Shown: positions 43,836-53,598, numbered from the stretch's first letter. The stretch is 64,000 nucleotides of DNA from Winogradskyella luteola (GCF_019203985.1 NZ_JAGSPD010000006.1:124001-188000); one strand, 5' to 3'. The notes: a model not told the origin generated them from the letters alone. Made by a program: numbers and translations.

Positions 43836-45325
43836 TTTATTTACACTATTTTATAATTGTAATATATACCATAGCAATCATTCTGATTTTTATGTATGCT
43901 TTGGCGCAATTAAATCTGCTTTCCAACTATTTATCTTCAAAAAAGAAAAGGGAAATCTGTGATACTTTCGATTTGTCCAATTCAAATGAAATTCCTTATG
44001 TAACCATTCAGCTTCCTGTATATAATGAAATGTATGTTATGGAGCGATTGCTTGATAATATTTCCTTAATCGATTACCCAAGAGAAAAACTTGAAATTCA
44101 GGTATTGGATGATTCAACGGACGAAACCATAGACACCACGAAAGCGCATATCGATAAACTGGCCGCAACTGGCTTAGACATAAAACACATTACGAGAACA
44201 GATCGCAAGGGTTTTAAAGCCGGTGCACTAAAAGATGGTTTGGCTATTGCAAAAGGTGAATTTATTGCCATCTTTGATGCCGATTTCTTACCTCAACCCA
44301 ATTGGCTTAAACGTACCATTCCATTTTTTAAAAATAAAAAAGTTGGCGTTGTACAAACACGTTGGGGACATATTAATAGAAATTACTCCATACTCACTAA
44401 GATCCAAGCTTTTGCATTGGACGCACATTTTACTCTCGAGCAAGTAGGAAGAAACTGCAAAGGACACTTCATTAATTTTAACGGTACAGCTGGTGTTTGG
44501 CGTAAAACATGTATTCTAGATGCTGGTAATTGGGAAGGAGATACGCTAACAGAAGATTTAGATTTAAGCTATAGGGCACAACTTAAAAATTGGGAATTTA
44601 AATACTTGGAAGATGTTGAGACTCCCGCAGAATTACCTATCGTTATCAGTGCTGCACGCTCACAACAATTTCGTTGGAACAAAGGTGGAGCTGAGAATTT
44701 TAGAAAGATGCTTTGGCGCGTTATAAAATCTAAAAATATTTCTGCAAAAACTAAAATACACGGACTATTACATTTGTTAAATAGCACCATGTTCTTAAGC
44801 ATTTTTACAGTGGCCATTTTAAGCATCCCTATGCTGTACATAAAAAATGAATATGCTCATTTACGAGATTATTTTTACGTAATGAGCTTCTTTGTAATGA
44901 GCACCATTATTTTCTTTGTTTGCTACTGGTTTATGTACAAAAACATTTACGGTAGTGGATTTAAGAGGTTTTTTGGTTATATAGGTATGTTCTTTACTTT
45001 CTTTTCTATTGCCATGGGTTTTTCACTACATAACTCAATAGCAGTAATAGAAGGTCACATAGGAAAAAAGAGCGAATTTGTGCGCACGCCAAAATTTAAT
45101 ATTAGAAAGTTTAAGGACAACTGGAAAAACAACAAGTATCTTAGAAAAAAACCATCACCTAACGTTATTATTGAAGGCATTTTGATGCTTTACTTTGGTT
45201 TTGGGCTATACAGTGCTTTTATAGTTGGAGATCAAGGAGGTGATTTTGGATTGTTCCCTTTTCATTTAATGTTATTTATAGGATTTGGTTATGTATTCTT
45301 TAAATCCTTGAGCAGCAAAGTTTAG
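43832..45325 (+). CDS. processive membrane glycosyltransferase (family 2, cellulose synthase-like)
   Basis: 497 residues, starting with GTG at 43832 (GTGA overlap with the preceding stop). One N-terminal helix and about four C-terminal helices flank a GT-A domain. The motifs are DDSTDET, FDADFLPQPNW, TAGVWRKT, DLDLSYRAQ and QQFRWNKGG, i.e. D, DxD, D and the QxxRW of processive enzymes. Relatives include ceramide glucosyltransferases and beta-glycan synthases. Its product is unknown; a lipid-linked glycoside or an exopolysaccharide are both possible. Confidence 0.88.
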   Translation: MIYLHYFIIVIYTIAIILIFMYALAQLNLLSNYLSSKKKREICDTFDLSNSNEIPYVTIQLPVYNEMYVMERLLDNISLIDYPREKLEIQVLDDSTDETIDTTKAHIDKLAATGLDIKHITRTDRKGFKAGALKDGLAIAKGEFIAIFDADFLPQPNWLKRTIPFFKNKKVGVVQTRWGHINRNYSILTKIQAFALDAHFTLEQVGRNCKGHFINFNGTAGVWRKTCILDAGNWEGDTLTEDLDLSYRAQLKNWEFKYLEDVETPAELPIVISAARSQQFRWNKGGAENFRKMLWRVIKSKNISAKTKIHGLLHLLNSTMFLSIFTVAILSIPMLYIKNEYAHLRDYFYVMSFFVMSTIIFFVCYWFMYKNIYGSGFKRFFGYIGMFFTFFSIAMGFSLHNSIAVIEGHIGKKSEFVRTPKFNIRKFKDNWKNNKYLRKKPSPNVIIEGILMLYFGFGLYSAFIVGDQGGDFGLFPFHLMLFIGFGYVFFKSLSSKV

Positions 45326-45750
45326 TTTCGATCTTTAAACGGAATAACAGCACCTTTTTCCAAATAGTCTTTTAAACCTTTCAATAACATTGCCCAGCAA
45401 AATGACGAATGTTTAAAGTGGTCATTACGTTTAGGCCAATCCTTATGAAAAAAATCAAGACAAGTACCATCTTCTTTTTCCTTTAGTTTAAATCCAAAAG
45501 TTGTTGGGTTCCAATCATCATCAGATTTTACCATTTTGTAATGGATATAATCGTCTTGTTTACAACTTTCAACTTTAGCATACCAATCATAGTCATCAGT
45601 AAAATTAAAATTATACTCTTGCCCTACTTGTGGAGTTCCAGAACATTTTAACGGCCACCAATTTACCAAGTGTTTTGGTTCTGAAACCGCTTTGTAAACA
45701 CTTTCCTTATCACTTCTTATCGTAAAATTGAAGTAAATTGAATGGCTCAT
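45322..45750 (-). CDS. SRPBCC-domain protein
   Basis: 142 residues of the START/AHSA1-like fold: TIRSDKESVYKAVSEPKHLVNWW, a central beta sheet and a C-terminal long helix. The fold has a deep cavity for hydrophobic ligands. No enzyme motif is visible. Its stop overlaps the end of the converging glycosyltransferase gene by four bases. No partner is suggested by its neighbours. Confidence 0.82.
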   Translation of the reverse strand: MSHSIYFNFTIRSDKESVYKAVSEPKHLVNWWPLKCSGTPQVGQEYNFNFTDDYDWYAKVESCKQDDYIHYKMVKSDDDWNPTTFGFKLKEKEDGTCLDFFHKDWPKRNDHFKHSSFCWAMLLKGLKDYLEKGAVIPFKDRN

Positions 45751-45821
45751 TTTTAAATATTATATGAATTAAAGTTATGAATCTTTTTTATATCCGACTA
45801 TTCTTCAGTTCTAAATAATTC

Positions 45822-45829
45822 TATCTTTG
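45822..45829 (+). promoter_or_regulatory. -7 promoter box at the start of the mannosyltransferase gene
   Basis: TATCTTTG, a perfect TAnnTTTG match, ends only 5 bases before the ATG at 45835. Transcription at the usual distance would begin at or beside the A of the start codon, giving a leaderless mRNA. Confidence 0.5.
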
Positions 45830-45834
45830 AGTTT

Positions 45835-47241
45835 ATGCTTGGATTAGCCAACAGTTTTAAATACAAAAGACCTACCCTAGTTTATATCTTAATCAGTTGT
45901 ATTCTATACCTATGGTTCGCCTATGGATTAGAAAGAACTGAAGCCCTAAAACTTTTATTTCTTTATACAGCATTATTTGTTTTAGCTTTTCAGATTATAA
46001 AAACCTCTGGTTTCTATTTCAGAATGATAGTAATAGCGGCCATACTTTTTAGATTATTATTTCTATTTTCGATTCCTAATTTATCACAAGATTTTTATCG
46101 CTTTATTTGGGATGGGCGTATGATTTTTGAAGGGTTTAATCCCTATCTACATACACCAGATTCATTTATTCACAATGGGAAAATTCCTGTAGTACAAGCT
46201 CAAGAATTATACAATGGCATGGGTGGACTTAGCGCCATGCACTTTACAAATTATCCGCCTTTAAACCAACTGTGCTTTTTTATAGCTAGTTTATTTGCGG
46301 GGAAGAGTATTTTAGGTTCGGCAATGGTATTGCGCATCATAATCATATTAGCAGATATTGGCACTTTATATTTTGGAAAGAAACTTCTAGAGCGTTTAAA
46401 ACTGCCTTCAAATAGGATCTTTTGGTATGTCTTGAATCCATTTATTATTATTGAATTGACGGGCAATCTTCATTTTGAAGGTGTTATGGTTTTCTTTTTG
46501 GTGTGGTGCTTATATTTATTGCATTCTGGCAAATGGAAATGGGCTGCTGTTGTTTTAGCGTGTTCTATTTCGGTAAAATTGATTCCACTGATGTTTTTGC
46601 CTTTGTTTTTCTGGTGGTTCACTTCGACTTCGTTTGGTGAGCAAAACAATGAGTTAAAAAGATGGATTCCAGACTTCACAGAAATGAAAAAATTAATGTC
46701 ATTTTATACAATTGTGAGCATAACTATAATGCTGCTTTTTCTTCCGTTTTTTTCAATGGAATTTATAAATAACTATTCTAAAACTGTTGGACTCTGGTTT
46801 GGTAATTTTGAATTTAATGCCAGTATTTATTATATAGCTAGGGCAATTGGTTACAGCATCACGGGCTATAATGAAATTGCCATTATTGCTAAAATTTTGC
46901 CTATGGTTTCGGTGCTAATCATTTTAGGTTTTTCCTTTTTTAAACGCAATGATTCAATTCCCAAACTAACCACTTCTATACTATTGGCATTTACACTATA
47001 TTTATTTTTAAGCACAACGGTTCATCCTTGGTATATTGCAACCTTATTGGCACTTTGTGTGTTTACCAATTACCGATTTCCTTTGGTCTGGAGTTTCATT
47101 GTAATATTAAGTTACCTTTCTTATATATCCATCGGAACTTCAGATAAATCAGAAAATCTGTGGATTATTGGCTTAGAATACCTCATTGTATTTTCTGCTT
47201 TTATTTGGGAAGTTATGCTAAAAAAGCGAATTAAAATCTAG
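45835..47241 (+). CDS. GT-C mannosyltransferase-like membrane protein
   Basis: 468 residues with about eleven membrane helices. The first loop has the acidic motif SQDFYRFIWDGRMIFEGFNP, the DxY/D-type catalytic loop of GT-C polyprenol-phosphate-sugar-dependent transferases. The later STTVHPWYIATLLAL segment is shared with bacterial mannosyltransferases. It likely adds a hexose from a polyprenyl donor on the outer face of the cytoplasmic membrane. The polyprenol-phosphate-mannose synthase-like gene at 43140 may supply that donor. The last four bases overlap a converging gene. Confidence 0.84.
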   Translation: MLGLANSFKYKRPTLVYILISCILYLWFAYGLERTEALKLLFLYTALFVLAFQIIKTSGFYFRMIVIAAILFRLLFLFSIPNLSQDFYRFIWDGRMIFEGFNPYLHTPDSFIHNGKIPVVQAQELYNGMGGLSAMHFTNYPPLNQLCFFIASLFAGKSILGSAMVLRIIIILADIGTLYFGKKLLERLKLPSNRIFWYVLNPFIIIELTGNLHFEGVMVFFLVWCLYLLHSGKWKWAAVVLACSISVKLIPLMFLPLFFWWFTSTSFGEQNNELKRWIPDFTEMKKLMSFYTIVSITIMLLFLPFFSMEFINNYSKTVGLWFGNFEFNASIYYIARAIGYSITGYNEIAIIAKILPMVSVLIILGFSFFKRNDSIPKLTTSILLAFTLYLFLSTTVHPWYIATLLALCVFTNYRFPLVWSFIVILSYLSYISIGTSDKSENLWIIGLEYLIVFSAFIWEVMLKKRIKI

Positions 47242-47543
47242 GCTTCAAAATCTTCAGGAGGTTGTACGGCATCTGGATCATCATCCTCAAAATCTTCGTA
47301 ATCATCTTCATCATAATTCGCCATAGTAACTGCTAACCTAGAGCTTACTTTAACCAAGTATTTAGTATCTTCGGTAGTAACCTCAACCGCTTCTATAAAT
47401 TCATCCTTGGCATTTTTAAAGGTAATAATATGAATATCATCATATCCATCTGGATAACGCTCTACTAATAACGCTAAAATTTCTGGTGTCAGTTTTTTAA
47501 AATCAACTATGACACGTTTTAGGTGCTGGTCTTTTTTGTTCAT
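47238..47543 (-). CDS. small acidic-tailed protein of unknown function
   Basis: 101 residues, family not recognised. The N-terminal half (IVDFKKLTPEILALLVERYP) is a compact alpha/beta domain. The last 27 residues form an acidic, disordered tail (NYDEDDYEDFEDDDPDAVQP). Conserved-looking and probably cytoplasmic. It overlaps the converging mannosyltransferase gene by four bases. Confidence 0.72.
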   Translation of the reverse strand: MNKKDQHLKRVIVDFKKLTPEILALLVERYPDGYDDIHIITFKNAKDEFIEAVEVTTEDTKYLVKVSSRLAVTMANYDEDDYEDFEDDDPDAVQPPEDFEA

Positions 47544-47747
47544 CTTGTTAGGTAGATTTACATGTTTATAAGGTACGCAAAAATTAATGACGCTACAATA
47601 TTACTAAGTATTGCTTAACTAATTGCATTAAATTAATATTATGAAATTACATAATGGACATTTAAAAGGCATTGGCCAATATCACCCGACATGATTAAAT
47701 ATCTAAGTGTAAATTACTAAAATAAATGTGTTGTGTACTAGAAATTT

Positions 47748-50258
47748 TTAAAAATAAAACCCAAAGCTACCCGTAATACCAAATCTTCTGGCATCAGGGT
47801 TATCGAGATAGTTACCCCTAAAATTAAAGTCTATACGTAGTATTTTAAAGATATTGGCAACACCTATACTATATTCGTAGTAAACTCTAGAATCTGGCGC
47901 TATTAAAGGGAATTCTACTGGGTTGCCCGTAGTACTCAAGGCTATGTTTTCATCAGATAGTTCACCCCAAACACCTCTTATACTTGCAATAGCCCTAAGA
48001 TTGTACTTCTTTAAAAATGGGATACGCGAAAATAAGCGACCATTAAAATTATGCTCTATATGCATTGAGGTGTACGTATCAGTTACAAACTCATAAAAAT
48101 CGAGTTGAGAAAACGTATTGTAGATGGAGAAGTACGTTTGATTACCAGGCACCACACTTAGCAATGCCAATGGTACTTCACCAAAAGTTTTTCCTACCTC
48201 AACAGAGGTCGTTAATCTTCCAAAACCACCAACTTGCCATGGCTGTATATATGAAAATTGTACTTTGGTGTAATTAAAATCACTATCAAACCAATTACGG
48301 TCACCTCGGCTTACTTGTGCAAACAGCCTAGCAAAATCATCATTCTTGTTTTTTCGTTCTACCCCAAAACCAGTCATCTCCCGTTTGGGAAAGTAGGCTA
48401 AAGACAATCGACTTTCAAACTGATCGACTTCAGAAGAAATTCCCGTAGGGGATTCTGGGTCATTGAAATCTAAACTAAAAGTTGGTGAGGCCGATCTGAG
48501 TTGCCTAAAGCTTCCGTCCAATCGGATTTCAAAATTCCGCAATGGTTCAATGGACATCCCGAAATTTGTTAGGCTTATATTGGTAAGTCTATCATTAGCA
48601 CCCGTTCCCACAACTGCTGATGAGGCTAAACTTCTGCCTAAAACATCCGTTGAACTAGTTAGACTTGCCCCTATTTGTTCTACATCGCGGCGCTGCCCTC
48701 CAAAAATTGTAAATCGACTCCGTTTATCTAACAACCACTTCCCTGAGATTCCGTATTTAAATTTATCATCCCTAAAGCCGTAGGCTAAAAACCCTTCAAG
48801 CCTCCATAAATCATTGGGGCCAAAATAGGTTCTTCCACCAGTTCGTAATCGTAAACCTTCTACTTCATTAAAGCCAAAAGTTGAAAAGATAGGTCCATAA
48901 TCAAAATTAATACTAGGAAACTCTACATAGCCCGATGCCAAAATGCTTCCTAAGTTATAAAGACGCTTAAATTTCTTTACGGTTTTTAGGGTATCTAGCA
49001 TTTTGTAAATCCCTTTTTCGTCTTTATTAAGTGCTTCGAGCCTGTTCTTTTTCCAAAAATCATCTTCCCTATTGTAAACATCTGCATCGTAATTATATAC
49101 GACCTTATCATAGAACTTTTTATCCTTTGGTTGATCGAATTTATAATTATCGTAAAGTGTGGTTCGCTTACCATAAACGCCCCTGGATTTTTCCTTTTTA
49201 TTCAACGCAAAATCAGACAGAAAATAATCACGCTTTATTAAAAAAACTGAATCATTTAAAACTTCAAACTCTTGTTCTATGTAGATTTCCTTAACCCAAT
49301 TTATATTTGCGCTTTTAGACGCCTGCATATTAATGTCCTTAATGGCGTAAGTGGTATCTGCCACCCAAAAATCTCCTTTAAAGGTCAGTTCATTTTTTCG
49401 CCTTGGATAGTATATAATATTGTAACACCATTTGTTATCAATGTAAGCACTATCGGATAATACATAATTATAAGTTTGAATTCCTGTACGACTTAAAGGA
49501 CTCACAAAACTCTTGTCGAAAAACTTTAAATAATTATCATAGATATCATAATCTGAATATAAATCATCAATAAAATCGATAATTACTTGATTGTTACTAA
49601 AACCCGAATTTTTATTTCCGACCAAATCCTCACGCTTTTCATTAATGACATTGTCTCCATATAACTTTTTTACAGACTCATTTAAGAATATTGGCAAGTA
49701 TGTTTTCCCTGTTACAGAAGACGTATCCACTTTCTCAAAAACAAACTCCATACCTTTAAAGAGCTTACTTTTTATTAAAGCACTATCAATGGTGTTAAGA
49801 TCAAATTCTACCTTTTCGTACTGATCGTATCGGTATTGCTTAAACTGTTTTAATCCATTTTGCCGTTTGCGTTCCCATATTTTCTTAAGAATACGAATTG
49901 CCGGGTTCTCAGAAGCTTTTTTAGATTGCTTACCAGTAACAATAACGACTTCTCCCAGCGTAGAAGCCTCTTCCTTTAGCGTAAACTTTAAATTATAATT
50001 TACTTTTTTAGTTAGCGAAATCTCTAAAACTTCATATCCTAAAAAAGAGACCATCAATGTACTCCAAGTTTCATCAGACTCTAAATAAAACTTACCATCT
50101 TCATTGGTAATCGTACCCTCTGTAGATCCTTTAAACAGTACGTTAGCAAAGGGAATGGGTTCATTATTTTCGTCATACACGTAACCACTAACTTTCGTTT
50201 GAGAGTAGCCAGCTAAACATCCAAAAAATAATATAAGCGTAAGTAGTTTCTTATTCAT
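47748..50258 (-). CDS. DUF5686/carboxypeptidase-regulatory-domain outer membrane protein
   Basis: 836 residues. A signal peptide (MNKKLLTLILFFGCLAGYSQ) is followed by a carboxypeptidase regulatory-like domain at about 22-110 (VSGYVYDENNEPIPFANVLF). A DUF5686 region begins near 130 with NPAIRILKKIWERKRQNGLK. A long beta barrel ends in FGITGSFGFYF with a terminal Phe. The architecture resembles TonB-dependent receptors without a plug. It is widespread in Bacteroidota and its substrate is unknown. Confidence 0.88.
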   Translation of the reverse strand: MNKKLLTLILFFGCLAGYSQTKVSGYVYDENNEPIPFANVLFKGSTEGTITNEDGKFYLESDETWSTLMVSFLGYEVLEISLTKKVNYNLKFTLKEEASTLGEVVIVTGKQSKKASENPAIRILKKIWERKRQNGLKQFKQYRYDQYEKVEFDLNTIDSALIKSKLFKGMEFVFEKVDTSSVTGKTYLPIFLNESVKKLYGDNVINEKREDLVGNKNSGFSNNQVIIDFIDDLYSDYDIYDNYLKFFDKSFVSPLSRTGIQTYNYVLSDSAYIDNKWCYNIIYYPRRKNELTFKGDFWVADTTYAIKDINMQASKSANINWVKEIYIEQEFEVLNDSVFLIKRDYFLSDFALNKKEKSRGVYGKRTTLYDNYKFDQPKDKKFYDKVVYNYDADVYNREDDFWKKNRLEALNKDEKGIYKMLDTLKTVKKFKRLYNLGSILASGYVEFPSINFDYGPIFSTFGFNEVEGLRLRTGGRTYFGPNDLWRLEGFLAYGFRDDKFKYGISGKWLLDKRSRFTIFGGQRRDVEQIGASLTSSTDVLGRSLASSAVVGTGANDRLTNISLTNFGMSIEPLRNFEIRLDGSFRQLRSASPTFSLDFNDPESPTGISSEVDQFESRLSLAYFPKREMTGFGVERKNKNDDFARLFAQVSRGDRNWFDSDFNYTKVQFSYIQPWQVGGFGRLTTSVEVGKTFGEVPLALLSVVPGNQTYFSIYNTFSQLDFYEFVTDTYTSMHIEHNFNGRLFSRIPFLKKYNLRAIASIRGVWGELSDENIALSTTGNPVEFPLIAPDSRVYYEYSIGVANIFKILRIDFNFRGNYLDNPDARRFGITGSFGFYF

Positions 50259-50265
50259 ATTAAAA

Positions 50266-50314
50266 AAACTTCATCAACTATCGTGCAAAACTTACACTTT
50301 ACTTGATGAAGTTT
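50266..50314 (-). terminator. terminator-like hairpin after pdhB
   Basis: aaacttcatcaa at 50266-50277 pairs perfectly with ttgatgaagttt at 50303-50314. Read on the minus strand the stem is followed by a T run. The loop is long (25 bases), which makes efficiency uncertain. Confidence 0.55.
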
Positions 50315-50336
50315 GTATAACGCAAAAAATTGCGAT

Positions 50337-51314
50337 TTATTTGTACATAACTTTTTTTACAGCTTTAATTACATCATTGCTGTTTGGCAGCCATTCTTCT
50401 AATAAAACTGGCGAATATGGGGCTGGTGTATCTGCTGTATTAATTTTTACAACCGGAGCATCTAAATAATCAAAAGCTTCAGATTGCACTAAGTAGGTAA
50501 TTTCCGTTGCTACATTTCCAAATGGCCATGCTTCTTCTAAAACTACTAATCGATTTGTTTTCTTAACAGATTCTAATATAGCGTTTCTATCCATGGGGCG
50601 CACGGTTCGTAAATCTATAATCTCACAAGAAATGCCTTCTTTTTCTAGCTCATCTGCTGCTTTGTAGGCTTCTTTTATAATTTTTCCAAACGATACAATT
50701 GTAACGTCAGTGCCTTTGCGCTTTATATCTGCAACACCAATTGGTAAAACATACTCACCTTCGGGCACTTCACCTTTATCACCATACATCTGCTCACTTT
50801 CCATAAAAATTACTGGATCATCGTCTCTAATTGCCGATTTCAATAAGCCTTTTGCGTCGTAAGGGTTTGAAGGCACAATTACTTTAAGTCCTGGAGTATT
50901 GGCAAACCAACTTTCAAAAGCTTGTGAATGTGTTGCTGCTAATTGACCTGCAGAAGCTGTTGGTCCTCTAAATACAATTGGACACTTAAATTGTCCTCCA
51001 GACATTTGTCTAATCTTAGCTGCGTTGTTTATAATTTGGTCAATCCCAACCAACGAGAAGTTAAAAGTCATATATTCTACAATAGGGCGATTACCTGTCA
51101 TAGTAGAACCAATAGCAATACCAGCAAAACCAAGCTCGGCGATTGGTGTATCGATAACACGCTTTTCACCAAACTCATCTAACATTCCCTTTGATGCCTT
51201 ATATGCTCCATTATATTCTGCTACTTCTTCACCCATAAGATAAATGCTTTCATCTTTACGCATTTCTTCGCTCATGGCCTCACAGATAGCTTCTCTAAAT
51301 TGAATTGTCCTCAT
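50337..51314 (-). CDS. pdhB: pyruvate dehydrogenase E1 component, beta subunit
   Basis: 325 residues of the E1 beta fold. It has FREAICEAMSEEMRKDESIYLMG, GAYKASKGMLDEFGEKRVIDTP and the C-terminal LLEEWLPNSNDVIKA. With an alpha subunit encoded elsewhere it decarboxylates pyruvate using thiamine diphosphate. It is distinct from the fused branched-chain E1 at 2106. The ATG at 51314 is the family start. Confidence 0.92.
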   Translation of the reverse strand: MRTIQFREAICEAMSEEMRKDESIYLMGEEVAEYNGAYKASKGMLDEFGEKRVIDTPIAELGFAGIAIGSTMTGNRPIVEYMTFNFSLVGIDQIINNAAKIRQMSGGQFKCPIVFRGPTASAGQLAATHSQAFESWFANTPGLKVIVPSNPYDAKGLLKSAIRDDDPVIFMESEQMYGDKGEVPEGEYVLPIGVADIKRKGTDVTIVSFGKIIKEAYKAADELEKEGISCEIIDLRTVRPMDRNAILESVKKTNRLVVLEEAWPFGNVATEITYLVQSEAFDYLDAPVVKINTADTPAPYSPVLLEEWLPNSNDVIKAVKKVMYK

Positions 51315-51336
51315 TATCTTGTTTTTAAACGAATAG

Positions 51337-51344
51337 CAAAAATA
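51337..51344 (-). promoter_or_regulatory. -7 promoter box of pdhB
   Basis: The minus strand reads TATTTTTG, a perfect TAnnTTTG match, 22 bases before the pdhB ATG. Confidence 0.5.
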
Positions 51345-51433
51345 AGAATTCTTAAAAAGAAATCTATATTTATTTTGTGTCGAAATTATAGAAAAAATTA
51401 CTAACTTTCATTGTTGCCAAACAATCTAATACA

Positions 51434-52561
51434 ATGATTTATAAAAAGTGCATCTCATGCCTCTTTTTTTTGTTATGCTTTTGTTTAACAAATGGACAAG
51501 AAGCCATACTTTGTTCTTTACAAAACTTTAAGCTGAAAATAGAAAACACTATAGATGTACCCATTGTGACCTCAAATAATGATGGTACAGTTAATTTGAA
51601 TTTTCCACAACAATACATAACTGATATATTTGCAGATTATGAGATTTATGATTTCAATCAATCCTTTCCGACTGGTTCTGAAGAACTACAAAAATATTAT
51701 GACATCATCATGAATTCAAAAGACATCATTGAACCTATTATTACACAAGTTCCCCAAACCACAATGACTATCTTTGTTGAAGATTTCTCTCAGACCGAGA
51801 TACCTCTTACGATACCAATTAGTGCTGACCTTATCGCATTACTAAACAATAACACTTTTATCGTTACCAAATACAGAACTACTTCTGACGCTGACGATTG
51901 TTGGGACTGTCCATTGTATGATGTTCCCGAAAATTTTAATTTTAAAGTTAGTTTTAATTATAATACCGTAAATGATATATTGTATATGGAGAGTGATGAA
52001 GCAACATCGTGTGGAAATTCATTCTCAATTGGATTAAAAGGAGGAAACCCTAGTGGATATGTCGATCCAGAGAACATGTTACAACTTTGGGAATCCTATC
52101 CGTATACGGCAACAGAAAGCAATTTTTCTGAACCTTGCCACAATATAGAAGCTACTGTATTTGATTTATTAGATATTGCTTGCTCGCCTTATGATCCTGC
52201 CTACGGTAACATTTTATTTACAGTTGATTCTGCTTCAGAAAAAGTACAATTCTCTAGATCTCATGCTTTCTTTGGTGAACATATTGTTGAATTTTCTAAA
52301 GCAGATCTTTCCATTGACGAAGAAAATCTAAATAAGATGAAGCCTTATCAAATACCCTATAATCCTTATCTGCTAATTTCCAATTCAGATAATCAAATCC
52401 TTTCAGTTGAGATTATAAACACCTCAGGTCAATCGGTTTTTGTTACCAATAAATTTGAAAACAATAGTGTAAATATTTCAATTTTTGAAGCTGGACTTTA
52501 CTTCATAAAAATATCTAATGGCAACGATAAATATAAAGTCTTTAAGCTTATCCTAAATTAG
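51434..52561 (+). CDS. secreted protein with type IX sorting domain
   Basis: 375 residues. The signal peptide is MIYKKCISCLFFLLCFCLTNGQ. The middle is an unrecognised beta-rich domain with several Cys (DDCWDCPLYDVPENF) that may form disulfides. The final 75 residues match a type A sorting domain (LSVEIINTSGQSVFVTN and GLYFIKISNG). It should be exported and attached to the surface by type IX secretion. No function suggested. Confidence 0.82.
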   Translation: MIYKKCISCLFFLLCFCLTNGQEAILCSLQNFKLKIENTIDVPIVTSNNDGTVNLNFPQQYITDIFADYEIYDFNQSFPTGSEELQKYYDIIMNSKDIIEPIITQVPQTTMTIFVEDFSQTEIPLTIPISADLIALLNNNTFIVTKYRTTSDADDCWDCPLYDVPENFNFKVSFNYNTVNDILYMESDEATSCGNSFSIGLKGGNPSGYVDPENMLQLWESYPYTATESNFSEPCHNIEATVFDLLDIACSPYDPAYGNILFTVDSASEKVQFSRSHAFFGEHIVEFSKADLSIDEENLNKMKPYQIPYNPYLLISNSDNQILSVEIINTSGQSVFVTNKFENNSVNISIFEAGLYFIKISNGNDKYKVFKLILN

Positions 52562-52625
52562 GATACTCATTCAAAATTTTAAAAATTTATTATGCGTGCA
52601 TAGTAAATATTCGGAATAAAATAAT

Positions 52626-52633
52626 TATCTTCG
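52626..52633 (+). promoter_or_regulatory. possible -7 box upstream of the ETF genes
   Basis: TATCTTCG, one base off TAnnTTTG, 127 bases before the etfB ATG. It implies a long leader and is the best candidate in this 199-base gap. Confidence 0.3.
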
Positions 52634-52760
52634 CTACCGCAATCTTTTTTAAAGAAAAAAGCTTTGAAATTTCTGAAAAATTCAGATAAAAATCTACTGT
52701 TAACGAAAACGTTATAGTCGTTTTTTACAAAAAATTATTTAATAAAATTAAAATAAAACT

Positions 52761-53507
52761 ATGAAGATTTTAGTGTGTATTAGTCATGTACCTGATACAA
52801 CATCAAAGATTAACTTTACTGATGGTGACACCAAATTCGATACCAATGGTGTGCAATTTGTAATCAATCCTAATGACGAATTTGGGTTAACACGTGCCAT
52901 GTGGTTTAAGGAAAAGCAAGGAGCAAGTGTAGATGTTGTAAATGTTGGTGGAGCAGAAACAGAGCCTACGCTCAGAAAAGCCTTAGCCATTGGTGCCGAC
53001 TCAGCTATTAGAGTTAATACCGAAGCCACAGATGGTTTTGCTGTAGCTAAACAGTTGGCCAACGTGGTAAAAGATGGTGGTTATGATTTGGTCATTGCAG
53101 GTAGAGAATCTATTGACTACAATGGTGGTATGGTACCGGGTATGTTAGCTGCCATGACAGGTGCTAACTTTGTAACTAACTGTATTGGTCTAGAAGTAGA
53201 TGGCACAAATGCAAAAGCTGTTAGAGAAATTGATGGTGGAAAAGAAACTGTAAGTACAACTTTACCATTGGTTATTGGCGGGCAAAAAGGATTGGTCGAA
53301 GAAAGCGATCTTCGCATCCCTAACATGAGAGGTATTATGATGGCAAGAAAGAAGCCATTGAATGTCGTTGAACCTTTAGATGTAAATGCTGAGACCAAAG
53401 CTGTCAGTTTTGAAAAACCAGCTCCCAAAGGTGCTGTAAAATTAGTTGATGCCGATAATATAGATGAATTGGTAAACTTACTTCATAATGAAGCTAAAGT
53501 CATTTAG
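52761..53507 (+). CDS. etfB: electron transfer flavoprotein beta subunit
   Basis: 248 residues. It begins MKILVCISHVPDTTSKI and carries the ETF beta signature (VIAGRESIDYNGGMVPGMLA and the later PNMRGIMMARKKPL, the recognition loop). With the alpha subunit it carries electrons from acyl-CoA dehydrogenases to the quinone pool. The alpha gene follows after a double REP-like palindrome. Confidence 0.95.
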   Translation: MKILVCISHVPDTTSKINFTDGDTKFDTNGVQFVINPNDEFGLTRAMWFKEKQGASVDVVNVGGAETEPTLRKALAIGADSAIRVNTEATDGFAVAKQLANVVKDGGYDLVIAGRESIDYNGGMVPGMLAAMTGANFVTNCIGLEVDGTNAKAVREIDGGKETVSTTLPLVIGGQKGLVEESDLRIPNMRGIMMARKKPLNVVEPLDVNAETKAVSFEKPAPKGAVKLVDADNIDELVNLLHNEAKVI

Positions 53508-53513
53508 ATTGTT

Positions 53514-53582
53514 ATTCCTGCAAAGGCAGGAATCCACAAACTTAAATTAATAACATATTTAGATTCCTGCCTTTGCAGGAAT
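53514..53582. repeat. pair of REP-like palindromes in inverted orientation between etfB and etfA
   Basis: Unit 1 (53514-53533) is attcctgc-aaag-gcaggaat. Unit 2 (53563-53582) is attcctgc-cttt-gcaggaat. Each is a perfect 8-bp hairpin with a 4-base loop, and the two are reverse complements of each other. Between them lie 29 AT-rich bases. This is the arrangement of a bacterial interspersed mosaic element. The last bases of unit 2 create an ATG ahead of etfA. Confidence 0.82.
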
Positions 53583-53598
53583 GAAAAAAAATAAAACG

